Positions 1-9,309 are shown, counted from the first letter of the stretch. The stretch: DNA of 64,000 nucleotides from Streptomyces fumanus (GCF_014655295.1 NZ_BNBI01000018.1:62001-126000); one strand, 5' to 3'. Numbers and translations are program-made. The notes: a model not told the origin generated them from the letters alone.

Positions 1-554
1 GCGGCACCCCCGTACTGCCGGTGCTCACCGGCGACCGGGAGGAGGCGGAGCTGCGGGCGGACGCCGCGGCCCTCGGCGTCCGGCCGCTGGAGGACGGCCG
101 GGACGCCGGTGCCCGGCTGGGCGCGGCGACCGTCCATGTGGTCGCCGAGGGCGGCACCGCCCCCGACGGCGCCTTGGTCGCCGTCGCCCCCGCCACCCCG
201 GCGGCACCCGCCGACGACCCCCTCGCCCTGCGCGCGGCGCTGCTCGCCCGGCACCACCGGACGCCGGTCGAACTGGACGCCGCCGCGCTGGCTCAGGCCG
301 GGGCCGGCCTGCTGCGCCGCCGCCGCGCGGTCGCCGACTGGGCCCGCCGGCCCTCCCGCCCGGTCCCCGAGGAGGTGCGCGGCCGGCTCCGCGCCGCCTG
401 GGACGACGACCTGGACGCCCCCGGCGTGCTGCGGGTGCTCGACCGGGCGGCGGCCGACCCCGGCCTCACCGACGGCGCGCGCTTCGAGACGTACGCCTAC
501 GCCGACCGGTTCCTCGGCCTGGAACTCACCCGCGACATCGGCGCCCCGCTGTGA
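1..554 (+). CDS. Cysteinyl-tRNA synthetase-like protein, C-terminal part (5' truncated by window)
   Basis: The open frame runs from the window edge with no stop, so the start lies upstream and only about 184 residues are visible. They resemble the C-terminal helical region of cysteinyl-tRNA synthetase: an ARHHRTPVELD segment like the CysRS 'SAHYRSP' helix, then a DDDLDAP stretch like the CysRS 'DDDLNTP' motif, and a terminal YADRFLGLEL. The catalytic Rossmann domain with its HIGH and KMSKS motifs, and the Cys-binding zinc site, are outside the window, so I cannot tell a real CysRS from MshC or a degenerate paralogue. The sequence is Ala/Arg-rich and diverged, which favours a paralogue over the housekeeping enzyme. 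It is followed 47 bp later by the YigZ-family gene on the same strand. Confidence 0.6.
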   Translation, partial: GTPVLPVLTGDREEAELRADAAALGVRPLEDGRDAGARLGAATVHVVAEGGTAPDGALVAVAPATPAAPADDPLALRAALLARHHRTPVELDAAALAQAGAGLLRRRRAVADWARRPSRPVPEEVRGRLRAAWDDDLDAPGVLRVLDRAAADPGLTDGARFETYAYADRFLGLELTRDIGAPL

Positions 555-601
555 GGGGCCGGGCCGCCGCACCGCCCGTGACCAGGGCTTAGGCTGGCCG
601 G

Positions 602-1228
602 ATGCAGGACGAGTACCGCACCGTCGCCCGCGCCGGAGTGCACGAGACCGAGGTCAACCGCTCCCGCTTCCGGTGCGCCCTCGCCCCGGCCGCCACCGAG
701 CGCGAGGCCCAGGACTTCATCGCCGCCGTGCGCAAGGAGCACGCGGACGCCACCCACAACTGCTGGGCCTACGTGGTGGGCGCCGACGCGTCCGTGCAGA
801 AGGCGAGCGACGACGGCGAACCCGGCGGCACCGCCGGCCTGCCCATGCTCCAGATGCTGCTCCGCCGCGACATGCGGTACGTGGTCGCCGTCGTCACCCG
901 CTACTACGGCGGGATCAAGCTCGGCGCCGGCGGCCTCATCCGGGCCTACGGCGGTGCCGTCGGCGAGGCCCTCGACGCGCTCGGCACGCTCACCCGGCGC
1001 CGGTTCCGCCTCGCCACGGTGACCGTCGACCACCAGCGGGCCGGCAAGCTCCAGAACGACCTGCGCGCCACCGGCCGCGAGATCCGCGAGGTGCGCTACG
1101 GGGAGGCCGTCACCCTGGAGATCGGCCTCCCGGACGCCGACGTGCCCGCCTTCCGCGCCTGGCTCGCCGACGCCACCGCCGGCACGGCCGGACTCGTCCT
1201 GGGCGGGGAGGCGTACGGGGACGCCTGA
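602..1228 (+). CDS. YigZ/IMPACT family protein (UPF0029)
   Basis: This 208-residue protein has the YigZ layout: an N-terminal UPF0029 domain and a C-terminal DUF1949-like ferredoxin fold. Visible signatures are NCWAY near residue 58, SDDGEPGGTAG near residues 76-86 and RYYGGIKLGAGGL near residues 100-112, the most conserved blocks of the family. Eukaryotic IMPACT/Yih1 members regulate the Gcn2 kinase through Gcn1; the role of bacterial YigZ is not established. Length matches the family. The ATG start at 602 is preceded by GGCTTAGGCTGGCCGG, with no strong ribosome site. It is probably translated with or shortly after the CysRS-like gene upstream. Confidence 0.9.
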   Translation: MQDEYRTVARAGVHETEVNRSRFRCALAPAATEREAQDFIAAVRKEHADATHNCWAYVVGADASVQKASDDGEPGGTAGLPMLQMLLRRDMRYVVAVVTRYYGGIKLGAGGLIRAYGGAVGEALDALGTLTRRRFRLATVTVDHQRAGKLQNDLRATGREIREVRYGEAVTLEIGLPDADVPAFRAWLADATAGTAGLVLGGEAYGDA

Positions 1229-1465
1229 GGGATGCCCGCTTCCGGTCCGGGCGGCCACCGTCGGCGTGTGACCTCTTCCGCCTCCGAGACCGGCATTTCG
1301 CACATCCCCTGCCATTCCGGCACCGGGTCGGATGGCCGCGTCGAGGTCTCTGGGATACGCGGGGCCGGAAGGCGTTAACGTGGTCCGTGCTGACCACGGG
1401 CCAGTGCTGGTCGCTGCTGGTGCTGGAGGCATAAGAGGGAGAGACGTGCGGGCCGGAGCGCTGTC

Positions 1466-2629
1466 GTGAGGTTGCTGCACACGTCCGACTGGCACCTCGG
1501 CCGGTCCTTCCACCGGGTGAACATGCTCGGCGCCCAGGCCGCGTTCGTCGACCACCTCGTCACGGCCGTCCGCGACCACGCCGTGGACGCCGTGGTCGTG
1601 GCCGGGGACGTCTACGACCGCGCGGTCCCGCCGCTGGCCGCCGTCGAACTCTTCGACCGGGCCCTGCACCGCCTCGCCGATCTCGGCGTCCCCACCGTGA
1701 TGATCTCCGGCAACCACGACTCGGCCCGCCGCCTCGGCGTCGGCGCCGGACTGATCGACCGGGCCGGCATCCACCTGCGTACCGACCCCGCCCGGTGCGG
1801 CACCCCCGTCCTGCTGGCCGACGCCCACGGAGAGGTCGCCTTCTACGGGCTGCCCTACCTCGAACCGGCCCTGGTCCGCGACGAGTTCGCGGTGCCCCGG
1901 GCCGACCACGAGGCGGTGCTCGGCGCCGCCATGGACCGGGTCCGCGCCGACCTCGCCGCCCGTGCCCCCGGCACCCGGTCCGTCGTCCTCGCGCACGCCT
2001 TCGTCACCGGCGGCGAGCCCAGCGACAGCGAACGCGACATCACCGTCGGCGGGGTCGCCGCCGTCCCGGCCGGGATCTTCGACGGCGTCGACTACGTGGC
2101 ACTCGGCCACCTCCACGGCTGCCAGACCCTCACCGACCGGGTGCGCTACTCCGGTTCCCCGCTGCCGTACTCCTTCTCCGAGGCCACCCACCGCAAGAGC
2201 ATGTGGCTCGTCGACCTCGACGCCGCCGGGACGGTCACCGCCGAGCGCCTCGACTGCCCGGTCCCGCGCCCCCTGGCCCGGCTCCGCGGCACCCTGGAGG
2301 ACCTGCTCGCCGACCCGGAGCTGACCCGGCACGAGGAGGCGTGGGTGGAGGCGACCCTCACCGACCCGGTGCGCCCGGCCGACCCCATGGCCCGGCTCAC
2401 CGCCCGCTTCCCGCACACCCTCCACCTGGTCTTCGACCCCGACCGGGCCCCCGACGACCCCGGCCTCTCCTACGCCCGCCGGCTCGCCGGGCGCGGCGAC
2501 CAGGAGATCGCCGAGGACTTCGTCGCCCATGTGCGCGGCGCCGGACCCGACGCCCGCGAACAGGCCGTGCTGCGGGACGCCTTCGACGCGGTCCGCGCCG
2601 ACGACACCGCCCGGGAGGTGGCCCGGTGA
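1466..2629 (+). CDS. sbcD: Exonuclease SbcD (Mre11-type nuclease subunit)
   Basis: This is the nuclease subunit of SbcCD, which with the SbcC ATPase cleaves hairpins and processes double-strand ends. The five phosphoesterase motifs are visible: HTSDWHLG (residues 5-12), AGDVYDR, SGNHDS, LAHAF and GHLHG, which together bind two Mn ions. Length (387 aa) is normal for SbcD. The GTG start at 1466 gives an N-terminus beginning MRLLHTSDWH, as expected. A 4-bp GTGA overlap with sbcC at the 3' end shows translational coupling. The 237 bp before it hold no gene that I recognise; a GAGGGAGAG tract 20-30 bp upstream is a poor ribosome site. Confidence 0.96.
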   Translation: MRLLHTSDWHLGRSFHRVNMLGAQAAFVDHLVTAVRDHAVDAVVVAGDVYDRAVPPLAAVELFDRALHRLADLGVPTVMISGNHDSARRLGVGAGLIDRAGIHLRTDPARCGTPVLLADAHGEVAFYGLPYLEPALVRDEFAVPRADHEAVLGAAMDRVRADLAARAPGTRSVVLAHAFVTGGEPSDSERDITVGGVAAVPAGIFDGVDYVALGHLHGCQTLTDRVRYSGSPLPYSFSEATHRKSMWLVDLDAAGTVTAERLDCPVPRPLARLRGTLEDLLADPELTRHEEAWVEATLTDPVRPADPMARLTARFPHTLHLVFDPDRAPDDPGLSYARRLAGRGDQEIAEDFVAHVRGAGPDAREQAVLRDAFDAVRADDTAREVAR

Positions 2630-5619
2630 GATTGCACAAGCTGGACATCACCGCGTTCGGGCCGTTCGGCACCACCCAGAGCGTCGACTTCGACGCCCTG
2701 TCGGCGGCCGGACTGTTCCTGCTGCACGGCCCCACCGGCGCCGGCAAGACCTCCGTCCTCGACGCCGTCTGCTACGCGCTGTACGGATCGGTGCCGGGCG
2801 CCCGGCAGAACGGCCAGGGCACCGCCCTGCGCAGCGACCACGCCGCCCCCGGCGTGCGCACCGAGGTCCGCCTCGGCCTCACCGTCGCCGGCCGCCGGCT
2901 GGAGATCACCCGCCAGCCGCCCTGGGAACGGCCCAAGAAACGCGGCACCGGCACCACCGTCGACAAGGCCCAGACCTGGCTGCGCGAGTACGACACCGCC
3001 ACCGGGACCTGGAAGGACCTCAGCCGCTCCCACCAGGAGGCCGGCGAGGGGATCACCCAGCTCCTCGGCATGAACCGGGAGCAGTTCTGCCAGGTCGTGC
3101 TGCTGCCCCAGGGCGACTTCGCGCGGTTCCTGCGCGCCGACGCCGAGGCCCGCGGCAGACTGCTGGGCCGCCTCTTCGACACCCGCAGGTTCGCCGAGGT
3201 GGAGAAGCGCCTCGCCGAGCGGCGGCGCACCACCGAGGCCCGGGTCCGCGACGGCGACGGCGCGCTGCTCGCCGACGCCCACCGGATGCAGCAGGCCGCC
3301 GGCCACACCATGGCCCTGCCCGACCTCGCGCCGGGCCAACCCGGCCTCGCCGAGGCCGTGCTGGGCGCCGCCGCCGTCGCCCGCAGCACCGCCCGGGAGC
3401 AACTGGCCGTCGCCCGCTGCCGGCTCACCGCCGCCGAGTCCGCCCAGGCGGCCGCCGAACGCCACCTCGCCGAGGCCCGCGAACTCGACCGGCTGCGGCG
3501 GCGGTTCACCGAGGCACGGGAGCGGGCCGACCGGCTGGCCGAGCGGGCCGGCGCCCACCGGGAGGCCCGGCAGCGGATGGAGCGGGCCCGCAAGGCGGAG
3601 GCCGTCGCCCCCGCGCTGGAGCTGCGGGACGCCACCGAGACCGAACACCGGCGGGCGGCCGGCGCCGAGGCCCGCGCCCGGGCCCTGCTGCCCGACGGCC
3701 TCGCGGACGCCGGGGCGGCCGGGCTGGCCGCCGCCGCCCGCCGGGCCGCCGAGGAACTGGGCGGCCTGGAGGCGGCCCGCCGCGCCGAGGACCGGCTCGC
3801 CGGACTCGTCCGGGAACGCGCCGCACTCGACCGCGACGAACGCGCCGACGAGGAACTCCTCGCCGAGGCCGAGAGCTGGCTCGCGGCCTGGGACACCACC
3901 CGCGCCGCCCTCCAGCACGACGTCGAGACCGCCCAGGAGGCCGCGGCCCGCGCCGAACACCTCGCCGTCCAGCGCGAACCCGTGCAGCGGCAACTGCGGG
4001 CCGCCCGGGAGCGGGACCGGCTGGCCGGCGACACCGACACCGCCCAGCGGCGCGCCCTCGCCTCCGCGACCCGCGCCGCCGAGGCCCGCGCCCACTGGCT
4101 GGACCTCAAGGAGCAGCGCCTGGACGGCATCGCCGCCGAACTCGCCGCCCGCCTCACCGACGGCCGGCCCTGCGCGGTCTGCGGCGCCACCGAGCACCCC
4201 GCGCCCGCCCGCAAGGACGCCGGGCACGTCGACCGCGAGGCCGAGGAACGCGCCCTCGCCGCCTACCAGGAGGCCGAGGAACGGCGCGCCGAGGACGAAC
4301 GGCGCCTCGGTGCCGTCCGCGAGGCGCTGGCCGCCGCCACCGCCGAGGCCGGCGACACCCCCGCCGACCGGCTCGCCGAGGAAGCGGCCGAACTGGAACG
4401 CCGGTACGCCGAGGCGCGCGCCGCCGCCTCCGGGCTGCACGCCGCGCACGAGGCGCTGCGCCGGGCCGAACAGGAACGGGAGCGGCGGATCGCCGACCAG
4501 CGGGACGCCGCCGTCCGCGCCGCCTCCCGGGTCGGCCGCCGGGACCGCCTGGAACGCGAACGGGCCGTCCTGGAGCAGGAGCTGGCCCAGGCGCGCGGCA
4601 GCGCGGCCAGCGTGGCGGCGCGCGCCGACCAGCTTCGCCGGCGGGCCGCCCTGCTCACCGAGGCCGCCGAGGCCGCCCGGGCCGCCGAGGACACCGCGCA
4701 GCGGCTCAAGGACGCCGACGCGCGCCTCGCGGACGCCGCCTTCCGCGCCGGGTTCGACACCCCGGGGGCCGCGGCCGAGGCGCTCCTGGACGACGCCGCC
4801 CACCGCGAACTGCAACGGCAACTGGACGCCTGGGGGGCCGAGGAGGCCGCCGTCCGCGCGGTCCTCGCCGAGGAGGACACCGCCGCCGCGGCCCGCCGCC
4901 CGCCCGTCGACCTGGCCGCGGCCGAGCGGGCCGCCGAGGCCGCCGCCCGGCAACTGCGCGAGGCCGCCTCCGCGCGGGACGCCGCCGCCCGGCGCTGCGC
5001 CGAACTCGACCGGCTGTCCGCCCGCGCCACCGCCGCCGTCCGCGCGCTCGCCCCGCTGCGCGAGGAGTACGACCGGGTGGCCCGGCTGGCCGCGCTGACC
5101 GCGGGCACCTCCGCCGACAACGAACGCCGGATGCGCCTGGAGTCCTACGTCCTCGCCGCCCGCCTGGAGCAGGTCGCCGCCGCCGCGACCGTACGGCTGC
5201 GGCGCATGTCGTCCGGGCGGTACACCCTGGTCCACTCCGACGACCGTGCCGGGCGCGGGCGCAGCGGTCTCGGTCTGCACGTCGTGGACGCCTGGACCGG
5301 GCGCGAGCGGGACACCGCGACCCTGTCCGGCGGCGAGACCTTCTTCGCCTCCCTCGCCCTCGCCCTCGGCCTCGCCGACGTGGTCACCGAGGAGGCCGGC
5401 GGGGTCCGGCTGGACACCCTCTTCATCGACGAGGGCTTCGGCAGCCTCGACGACCAGACCCTGGACGAGGTCCTGGACGTGCTGGACTCGCTGCGCGAAC
5501 GGGACCGCAGCGTCGGCATCGTCAGCCACGTCGGCGACCTGCGGCGGCGGATCCACGCCCAGTTGGAGGTCGTCAAGGGCCGTACCGGGTCGGCGCTGCG
5601 GCAGCGCGGCACGGGCTGA
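2626..5619 (+). CDS. sbcC: Exonuclease SbcC (Rad50-type SMC ATPase)
   Basis: This is the ATPase partner of SbcD. Reading from the GTG at 2626 that overlaps the sbcD stop gives 997 residues. Walker A is GPTGAGKTS at residues 35-43. A long Ala/Arg/Glu-rich antiparallel coiled coil follows, broken by the zinc-hook CAVC (Cys516 and Cys519) that dimerises Rad50-like proteins. The ABC signature LSGGE is near residue 900 and Walker B plus D-loop (LFIDEGFGSLD) near residues 932-942. Order and length are those of actinobacterial SbcC. Longer readings that extend upstream in this frame overlap sbcD and are not real. Confidence 0.96.
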   Translation: MRLHKLDITAFGPFGTTQSVDFDALSAAGLFLLHGPTGAGKTSVLDAVCYALYGSVPGARQNGQGTALRSDHAAPGVRTEVRLGLTVAGRRLEITRQPPWERPKKRGTGTTVDKAQTWLREYDTATGTWKDLSRSHQEAGEGITQLLGMNREQFCQVVLLPQGDFARFLRADAEARGRLLGRLFDTRRFAEVEKRLAERRRTTEARVRDGDGALLADAHRMQQAAGHTMALPDLAPGQPGLAEAVLGAAAVARSTAREQLAVARCRLTAAESAQAAAERHLAEARELDRLRRRFTEARERADRLAERAGAHREARQRMERARKAEAVAPALELRDATETEHRRAAGAEARARALLPDGLADAGAAGLAAAARRAAEELGGLEAARRAEDRLAGLVRERAALDRDERADEELLAEAESWLAAWDTTRAALQHDVETAQEAAARAEHLAVQREPVQRQLRAARERDRLAGDTDTAQRRALASATRAAEARAHWLDLKEQRLDGIAAELAARLTDGRPCAVCGATEHPAPARKDAGHVDREAEERALAAYQEAEERRAEDERRLGAVREALAAATAEAGDTPADRLAEEAAELERRYAEARAAASGLHAAHEALRRAEQERERRIADQRDAAVRAASRVGRRDRLERERAVLEQELAQARGSAASVAARADQLRRRAALLTEAAEAARAAEDTAQRLKDADARLADAAFRAGFDTPGAAAEALLDDAAHRELQRQLDAWGAEEAAVRAVLAEEDTAAAARRPPVDLAAAERAAEAAARQLREAASARDAAARRCAELDRLSARATAAVRALAPLREEYDRVARLAALTAGTSADNERRMRLESYVLAARLEQVAAAATVRLRRMSSGRYTLVHSDDRAGRGRSGLGLHVVDAWTGRERDTATLSGGETFFASLALALGLADVVTEEAGGVRLDTLFIDEGFGSLDDQTLDEVLDVLDSLRERDRSVGIVSHVGDLRRRIHAQLEVVKGRTGSALRQRGTG

Positions 5620-5650
5620 GCCCCAAGCGGTCGGCGCAGGTTGTGCCCCC

Positions 5651-6097
5651 TCAGCGGCCGACCGGGCGGCGGGGGAGCGGCGAGGAGTAGACGACGCTGG
5701 TGGTCACCGAGCCGAGGGCGCCGATCCGGCCGGAGACTTCCTCCAGGTGCCGCATCGAACGGGCCGCGACCTTGATCACGAAGCAGTCGTCGCCCGTGAC
5801 GTGGTGCGCCTCCAGGATCTCCGGGGTGGCGGCGACCAGGTCGTGGAACGGCTTGTAGTTGCCGGTCGGATAGCGCAGCCGCACGAACGCCAGGATGGGC
5901 AGCCCCAGCCGGTCGGGGTCGACGACCGCCGCGTACCCCTGGATGACGCCCGCCTCCTCCAGGCGGCGCACCCGCTCGGTCACCGCGCTCGCGGACATCG
6001 ACACGGCCCGGGCCAGCTCGGCGAAGCTGGCCCGTCCGTCCCGCTGGAGGACATCGAGGATGCGCCAGTCGGTGGCGTCCGGGGAATACGCGGTCAT
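5651..6097 (-). CDS. Lrp/AsnC family transcriptional regulator
   Basis: This is a 148-residue feast/famine regulator with an N-terminal winged helix-turn-helix (DATDWRILDVLQRDGR, then FAELARAVSMSASAVTERVRRLEEAGVI) and a C-terminal RAM/AsnC effector domain (YAAVVDPDRLGL onward). The ATG at 6097 gives the standard N-terminus; a TTG at 6133 would add twelve residues with no domain. It lies divergent from the rhodanese gene with 128 bp between the starts, the classic arrangement of a local Lrp-type regulator and its target, so it probably controls that gene and itself. The effector, probably an amino acid or sulfur metabolite, is unknown. Confidence 0.92.
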   Translation of the reverse strand: MTAYSPDATDWRILDVLQRDGRASFAELARAVSMSASAVTERVRRLEEAGVIQGYAAVVDPDRLGLPILAFVRLRYPTGNYKPFHDLVAATPEILEAHHVTGDDCFVIKVAARSMRHLEEVSGRIGALGSVTTSVVYSSPLPRRPVGR

Positions 6098-6225
6098 GCC
6101 CGAGGAATAGCAGGGGAATCCCCGGCGGATCAAGCGGGGTGCCGGGGATCGTCCCTTCTGGCGGCGGCCGGACGACCGTAGATTTCCGGACAGAAGATCC
6201 CCTCCGCCGAGGAAAGGCCCGTTCG

Positions 6226-6699
6226 ATGACCCGCACCGCCCCCGCCCCCGCCCCCGCTCCGAGCGTCACGCCCGCCGAGGCCGCCGCCTACTTCCGGGCG
6301 AGCCTCGCCTTCCACGCCGACGTGTCCGACGTCGCCGCCGCGCTCGCGGCCGGCCGGGACCCCGGGTTCGTGGTGGTCGACTCCCGCTCCACCGCCGCCT
6401 GGGACCAGGGCCACATCCCCGGCGCCGTCCACCTGCCGACCGCGCTCGTGCCCGAGCAGGCCGGCGCGCTCCTCGACCCGTCCGTGCCGGTCGTCACGTA
6501 CTGCTGGGGGCCCGGCTGCAACGGCGCGACCCGCGCGGCCCTCGCCCTGGCCGAACTCGGCTACCAGGTAAAGGAGATGCTCGGCGGCTTCGAGTACTGG
6601 GTGCGCGAGGGCTTCGCCTACGAGACCTGGCAGGGGCAGGAGCGGCGCCCGGCCGACCCGCTGACCGCGCCCGTGGACGCCGCCGACTGCGGCTGCTGA
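6226..6699 (+). CDS. Rhodanese-like domain protein
   Basis: This is a single-domain rhodanese of 157 residues. The N-terminal half carries the VVVDSRSTAAWDQGHIPGAVHLP block (described by its key elements: DxR, HIPGA) and the C-terminal half YCWGPGCNGATRAA, the active-site loop, followed by LGGFEYW. The catalytic Cys of rhodaneses is normally in a six-residue C-x4-R/G loop; here two Cys are present in a longer CWGPGCNG loop, so which one carries the persulfide is not obvious. Start ATG 6226 has a GAGGAAAGG ribosome site. It is divergent from an Lrp regulator and followed by a weak hairpin. Confidence 0.88.
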   Translation: MTRTAPAPAPAPSVTPAEAAAYFRASLAFHADVSDVAAALAAGRDPGFVVVDSRSTAAWDQGHIPGAVHLPTALVPEQAGALLDPSVPVVTYCWGPGCNGATRAALALAELGYQVKEMLGGFEYWVREGFAYETWQGQERRPADPLTAPVDAADCGC

Positions 6700-6702
6700 C
6701 GG

Positions 6703-6721
6703 CCCGGACCCGATATCCGGG
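6703..6721 (+). terminator. Weak hairpin after rhodanese gene
   Basis: CCCGGA (6703-6708) pairs with TCCGGG (6716-6721) across a 7-nt loop, immediately after the rhodanese stop. There is no T-run, and the stem is only 6 bp, so this is a possible rather than clear terminator. Confidence 0.35.
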
Positions 6722-6757
6722 TGCGGGCGGGGGAGCGGCCGACCATCATGGACGACC

Positions 6758-7603
6758 ATGCCACGACTTCCCCACCCGTCCCCCGAGGAACTGCGCCGCG
6801 ACCCGCTGCCCCTGCGCGGCCGGACCGCGCTGGTGACCGGCGCCAGCCGGCGCGACGGCATCGGCCACGCGGTGGCGCGCCGGCTCGCCGCGTACGGGGC
6901 CGGCGTCTACCTGCACCACCATGTGCCGCACGACGCCGCCATGCCCTGGGGCGCCGACCGGATCGACGAGGTGCTCGCCTCCGTCCGCGAGGCGCTCGGC
7001 GACCCCGGCGCCACCGTCGCCGCCGGGCCCGGGGACCTCGCCGACCCGGAGGCCCCGGCCGCGCTGGTCGCCACCGCCGCCGGGGCGCTCGGCGGGCGGC
7101 TCGACATCCTCGTCGCCAACCACGCCCTCAGCGGCAGCGACGGCACCCTCGACACCGTCGACGCGGCCATGCTCGACGCGCACTGGGCCGTCGACACCCG
7201 CTCGGTCCTGCTGCTCGTCCAGGCGTACGCCCGCTCGCGCGCCGCGCTGGAGCCGCGCACGCCGGGCGGACGCGTGGTGCTGATGACCTCCGGGCAGGAC
7301 CTCGGAGGCGGCATGCCCGGCGAGATCGCCTACGCCCTGCAGAAGGGCGCGCTCGCCTCCGTCACCCGCTCGCTGGCGACCGCCCTGGCGGAGCGGGCGG
7401 TGACCGTGAACGCGGTCAACCCCGGCCCCGTCGACACCGGTTACCTCACCGGCGAGGCGTACGACGCGGTCGCCGCGATGTTCCCCGGCGGACGCTGGGG
7501 GATGCCCGACGACCCGGCCCGCCTCATCGCGTGGCTCGCCACGGACGAGGCGGAGTGGATCACCGGTCAGGTCATCGGCTCCGAGGGCGGGTTCCGCCGC
7601 TGA
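6758..7603 (+). CDS. SDR family oxidoreductase
   Basis: This is a 281-residue classical-type short-chain dehydrogenase. The cofactor motif is TGASRRDGIG near residues 28-37, with an insertion compared with the usual TGxxxGIG. NHA near residue 127 replaces the usual NNAG. The catalytic Tyr-x3-Lys is YALQK near residue 194, with an MTSG serine upstream and NPGPVDTGY downstream. The form with TGASRRxGIG is common in Streptomyces SDRs related to 3-ketoacyl-ACP reductases. The substrate cannot be read from the sequence. It stands convergent with the DUF885 gene, 17 bp between stops. Confidence 0.9.
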   Translation: MPRLPHPSPEELRRDPLPLRGRTALVTGASRRDGIGHAVARRLAAYGAGVYLHHHVPHDAAMPWGADRIDEVLASVREALGDPGATVAAGPGDLADPEAPAALVATAAGALGGRLDILVANHALSGSDGTLDTVDAAMLDAHWAVDTRSVLLLVQAYARSRAALEPRTPGGRVVLMTSGQDLGGGMPGEIAYALQKGALASVTRSLATALAERAVTVNAVNPGPVDTGYLTGEAYDAVAAMFPGGRWGMPDDPARLIAWLATDEAEWITGQVIGSEGGFRR

Positions 7604-7620
7604 GGACCGCGCCGGCCGGT

Positions 7621-9309
7621 TCAGAGGCGGGCGAGTTCGTCCACCAGGTCGTCCAGGCCGAGCGAGCCCTGGGAGAGCGCGGCCATGTGCCACGCCTTGA
7701 GGTCGAAGGCGTCGCCGTGGCGGGCGCGGGCCTTCTCCCGGCCCAGCAGCCAGGCCCGTTCGCCCAGCTTGTAGCCGATCGCCTGGCCCGGAATGGTCAG
7801 GTACCGGGTCAGCTCGCTCTCCACGAAGTCGGCTGGCCGGCTGCTGTGCGCCGCGAAGAACTCCTGCGCCAGCTCCGGCGTCCACCGCTCACCCGGGTGG
7901 AACGGCGACTCGGCGGGGATCTCCAGCTCCAGGTGCATGCCGATGTCGACGATGACCCGGACGGCCCGCATCATCTGCGCGTCCAGGTAGCCGAGCCGCT
8001 CCTCGGCGTCGGTGAGGAAGCCCAGTTCGTCCATGAGCCGCTCCGCGTACAGCGCCCAGCCCTCGGCGTTGGCGCTGACCAGCCCCACCGACGCCTGGTA
8101 GCGGGAGAGGTCGCCGGCGACGTGCGCCCACTGCGCGAGCTGGAGGTGGTGGCCCGGCACGCCCTCGTGGTACCAGGTCGACACCAGGTCGTACACCGGG
8201 AAACGGGTCTGGCCCATCGTCGGCAGCCAGGTGCGGCCCGGACGGGAGAAGTCCTCCGAGGGGGAGGTGTAGTACGGCGCCGCCGCGCTGCCGGGCGGGG
8301 CGATCCGCGACTCCACCCTGCGCACCCGCTCGGCGAGTTCGAAGTGGGTGCCGTCCAGCTCCTCGATGGCCCGGTCCATCAGGCCCTGGAGCCAGTCGCG
8401 GACCTCGTCGACGCCCTCGATGTGCCGGCCGTGCTCGTCCAGGTGGGCGAGGGCCGCCCACGGGCTCTCGGCGCCCGGCAGGATCTTCTCCGCCTCCCGC
8501 TTCATCTCGGCCAGCAGCCGGTGGTACTCGGACCAGCCGTACGCGTACGCCTCGTCCAGGTCCAGGTCGGTGCCGTTGAAGTAGCGCGCCCAGCGGGCGT
8601 AGCGCTCCCGGCCCACCGTGTTCGGGGCGTCCGCGACGGCCGGGGCGTACACGTCGCGCATCCAGTCGCGCAGCTCCGCCACGGCCGCCGTCGCCGTCCG
8701 GGCCGCCTCGTCCAGCTCGGCGCGGAGCGACTCGGGGCCGGCGGCGGCGAAGTCCTCGAACCAGCCGCGGCCCTCGCCGGTGTCCGCCCACTCGCCGAGC
8801 TGCCCGACGAACGTCGCGGTCGGCCGCGGGGCGGCCGGCAGCTTGCGCTCCAGCCCCAGCGTCAGCGACTCGCGGTAGCCGGCCAGCGCGGCCGGGACCG
8901 CCCGCAGCCGCTCGGCGATCCGGGTCCAGTCCCCGTCCGTCCCGGTCGGCGTCACCGTGAACACCTCCCGCACGTGGTGCGCGGGGGTGTCCATGTTGCC
9001 GACCGAGCGCAGGCCCTCCTCGGCCTCGTGCACGGCCAGTTCGGCGGTGAGCCGCTCGCGCAGCAGTCGGGCGCAGCGCCGCTCCACGTCACTGTCGCCG
9101 CCGGGCCGGCGCTCCGCCTCGTCCAGCTCGGCCAGGGTGGTCCGGGCCAGCTCCGCGAGCGCCTCCTGGCCCGCCGGTGAGTAGTCGGGCAGCCGACTGG
9201 AACTCTCGGGGACGCCGAGGTACGTACCGGTGACCGGGTCGAGGGCGATGAGGGCGTCGACGTAGGCGTCGGCGACCTCGCGGGGCAGCGGGCTCTTCGT
9301 CTCTGACAT
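7621..9309 (-). CDS. DUF885 family metallohydrolase
   Basis: This 562-residue protein belongs to the DUF885 family, distantly related to zinc peptidases. The diagnostic HEGVPGHH motif is at about residues 381-388, a variant HExxxGH metal site; a glutamate downstream (NAEGWALYAE) would be a third ligand, as in the family. There is no signal peptide, so it should be cytoplasmic. The family has been linked to dipeptide or organophosphate-type hydrolysis, but no substrate can be assigned here. The gene is single, flanked by convergent SDR and a downstream same-strand GNAT gene 131 bp away on its 5' side. Confidence 0.85.
   Translation of the reverse strand: MSETKSPLPREVADAYVDALIALDPVTGTYLGVPESSSRLPDYSPAGQEALAELARTTLAELDEAERRPGGDSDVERRCARLLRERLTAELAVHEAEEGLRSVGNMDTPAHHVREVFTVTPTGTDGDWTRIAERLRAVPAALAGYRESLTLGLERKLPAAPRPTATFVGQLGEWADTGEGRGWFEDFAAAGPESLRAELDEAARTATAAVAELRDWMRDVYAPAVADAPNTVGRERYARWARYFNGTDLDLDEAYAYGWSEYHRLLAEMKREAEKILPGAESPWAALAHLDEHGRHIEGVDEVRDWLQGLMDRAIEELDGTHFELAERVRRVESRIAPPGSAAAPYYTSPSEDFSRPGRTWLPTMGQTRFPVYDLVSTWYHEGVPGHHLQLAQWAHVAGDLSRYQASVGLVSANAEGWALYAERLMDELGFLTDAEERLGYLDAQMMRAVRVIVDIGMHLELEIPAESPFHPGERWTPELAQEFFAAHSSRPADFVESELTRYLTIPGQAIGYKLGERAWLLGREKARARHGDAFDLKAWHMAALSQGSLGLDDLVDELARL

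Noticed and set aside
497..2530. A 677-codon minus-strand frame over yigZ and sbcD
   Set aside because: Same GC3 artefact; low-complexity product and overlap with two well-supported genes.
2470..5556. A 1028-codon antisense open frame opposite sbcC
   Set aside because: A shadow of high GC3 coding; the product is Gly/Val/Ala/Pro-rich with no domain, while sbcC on the other strand has all motifs.
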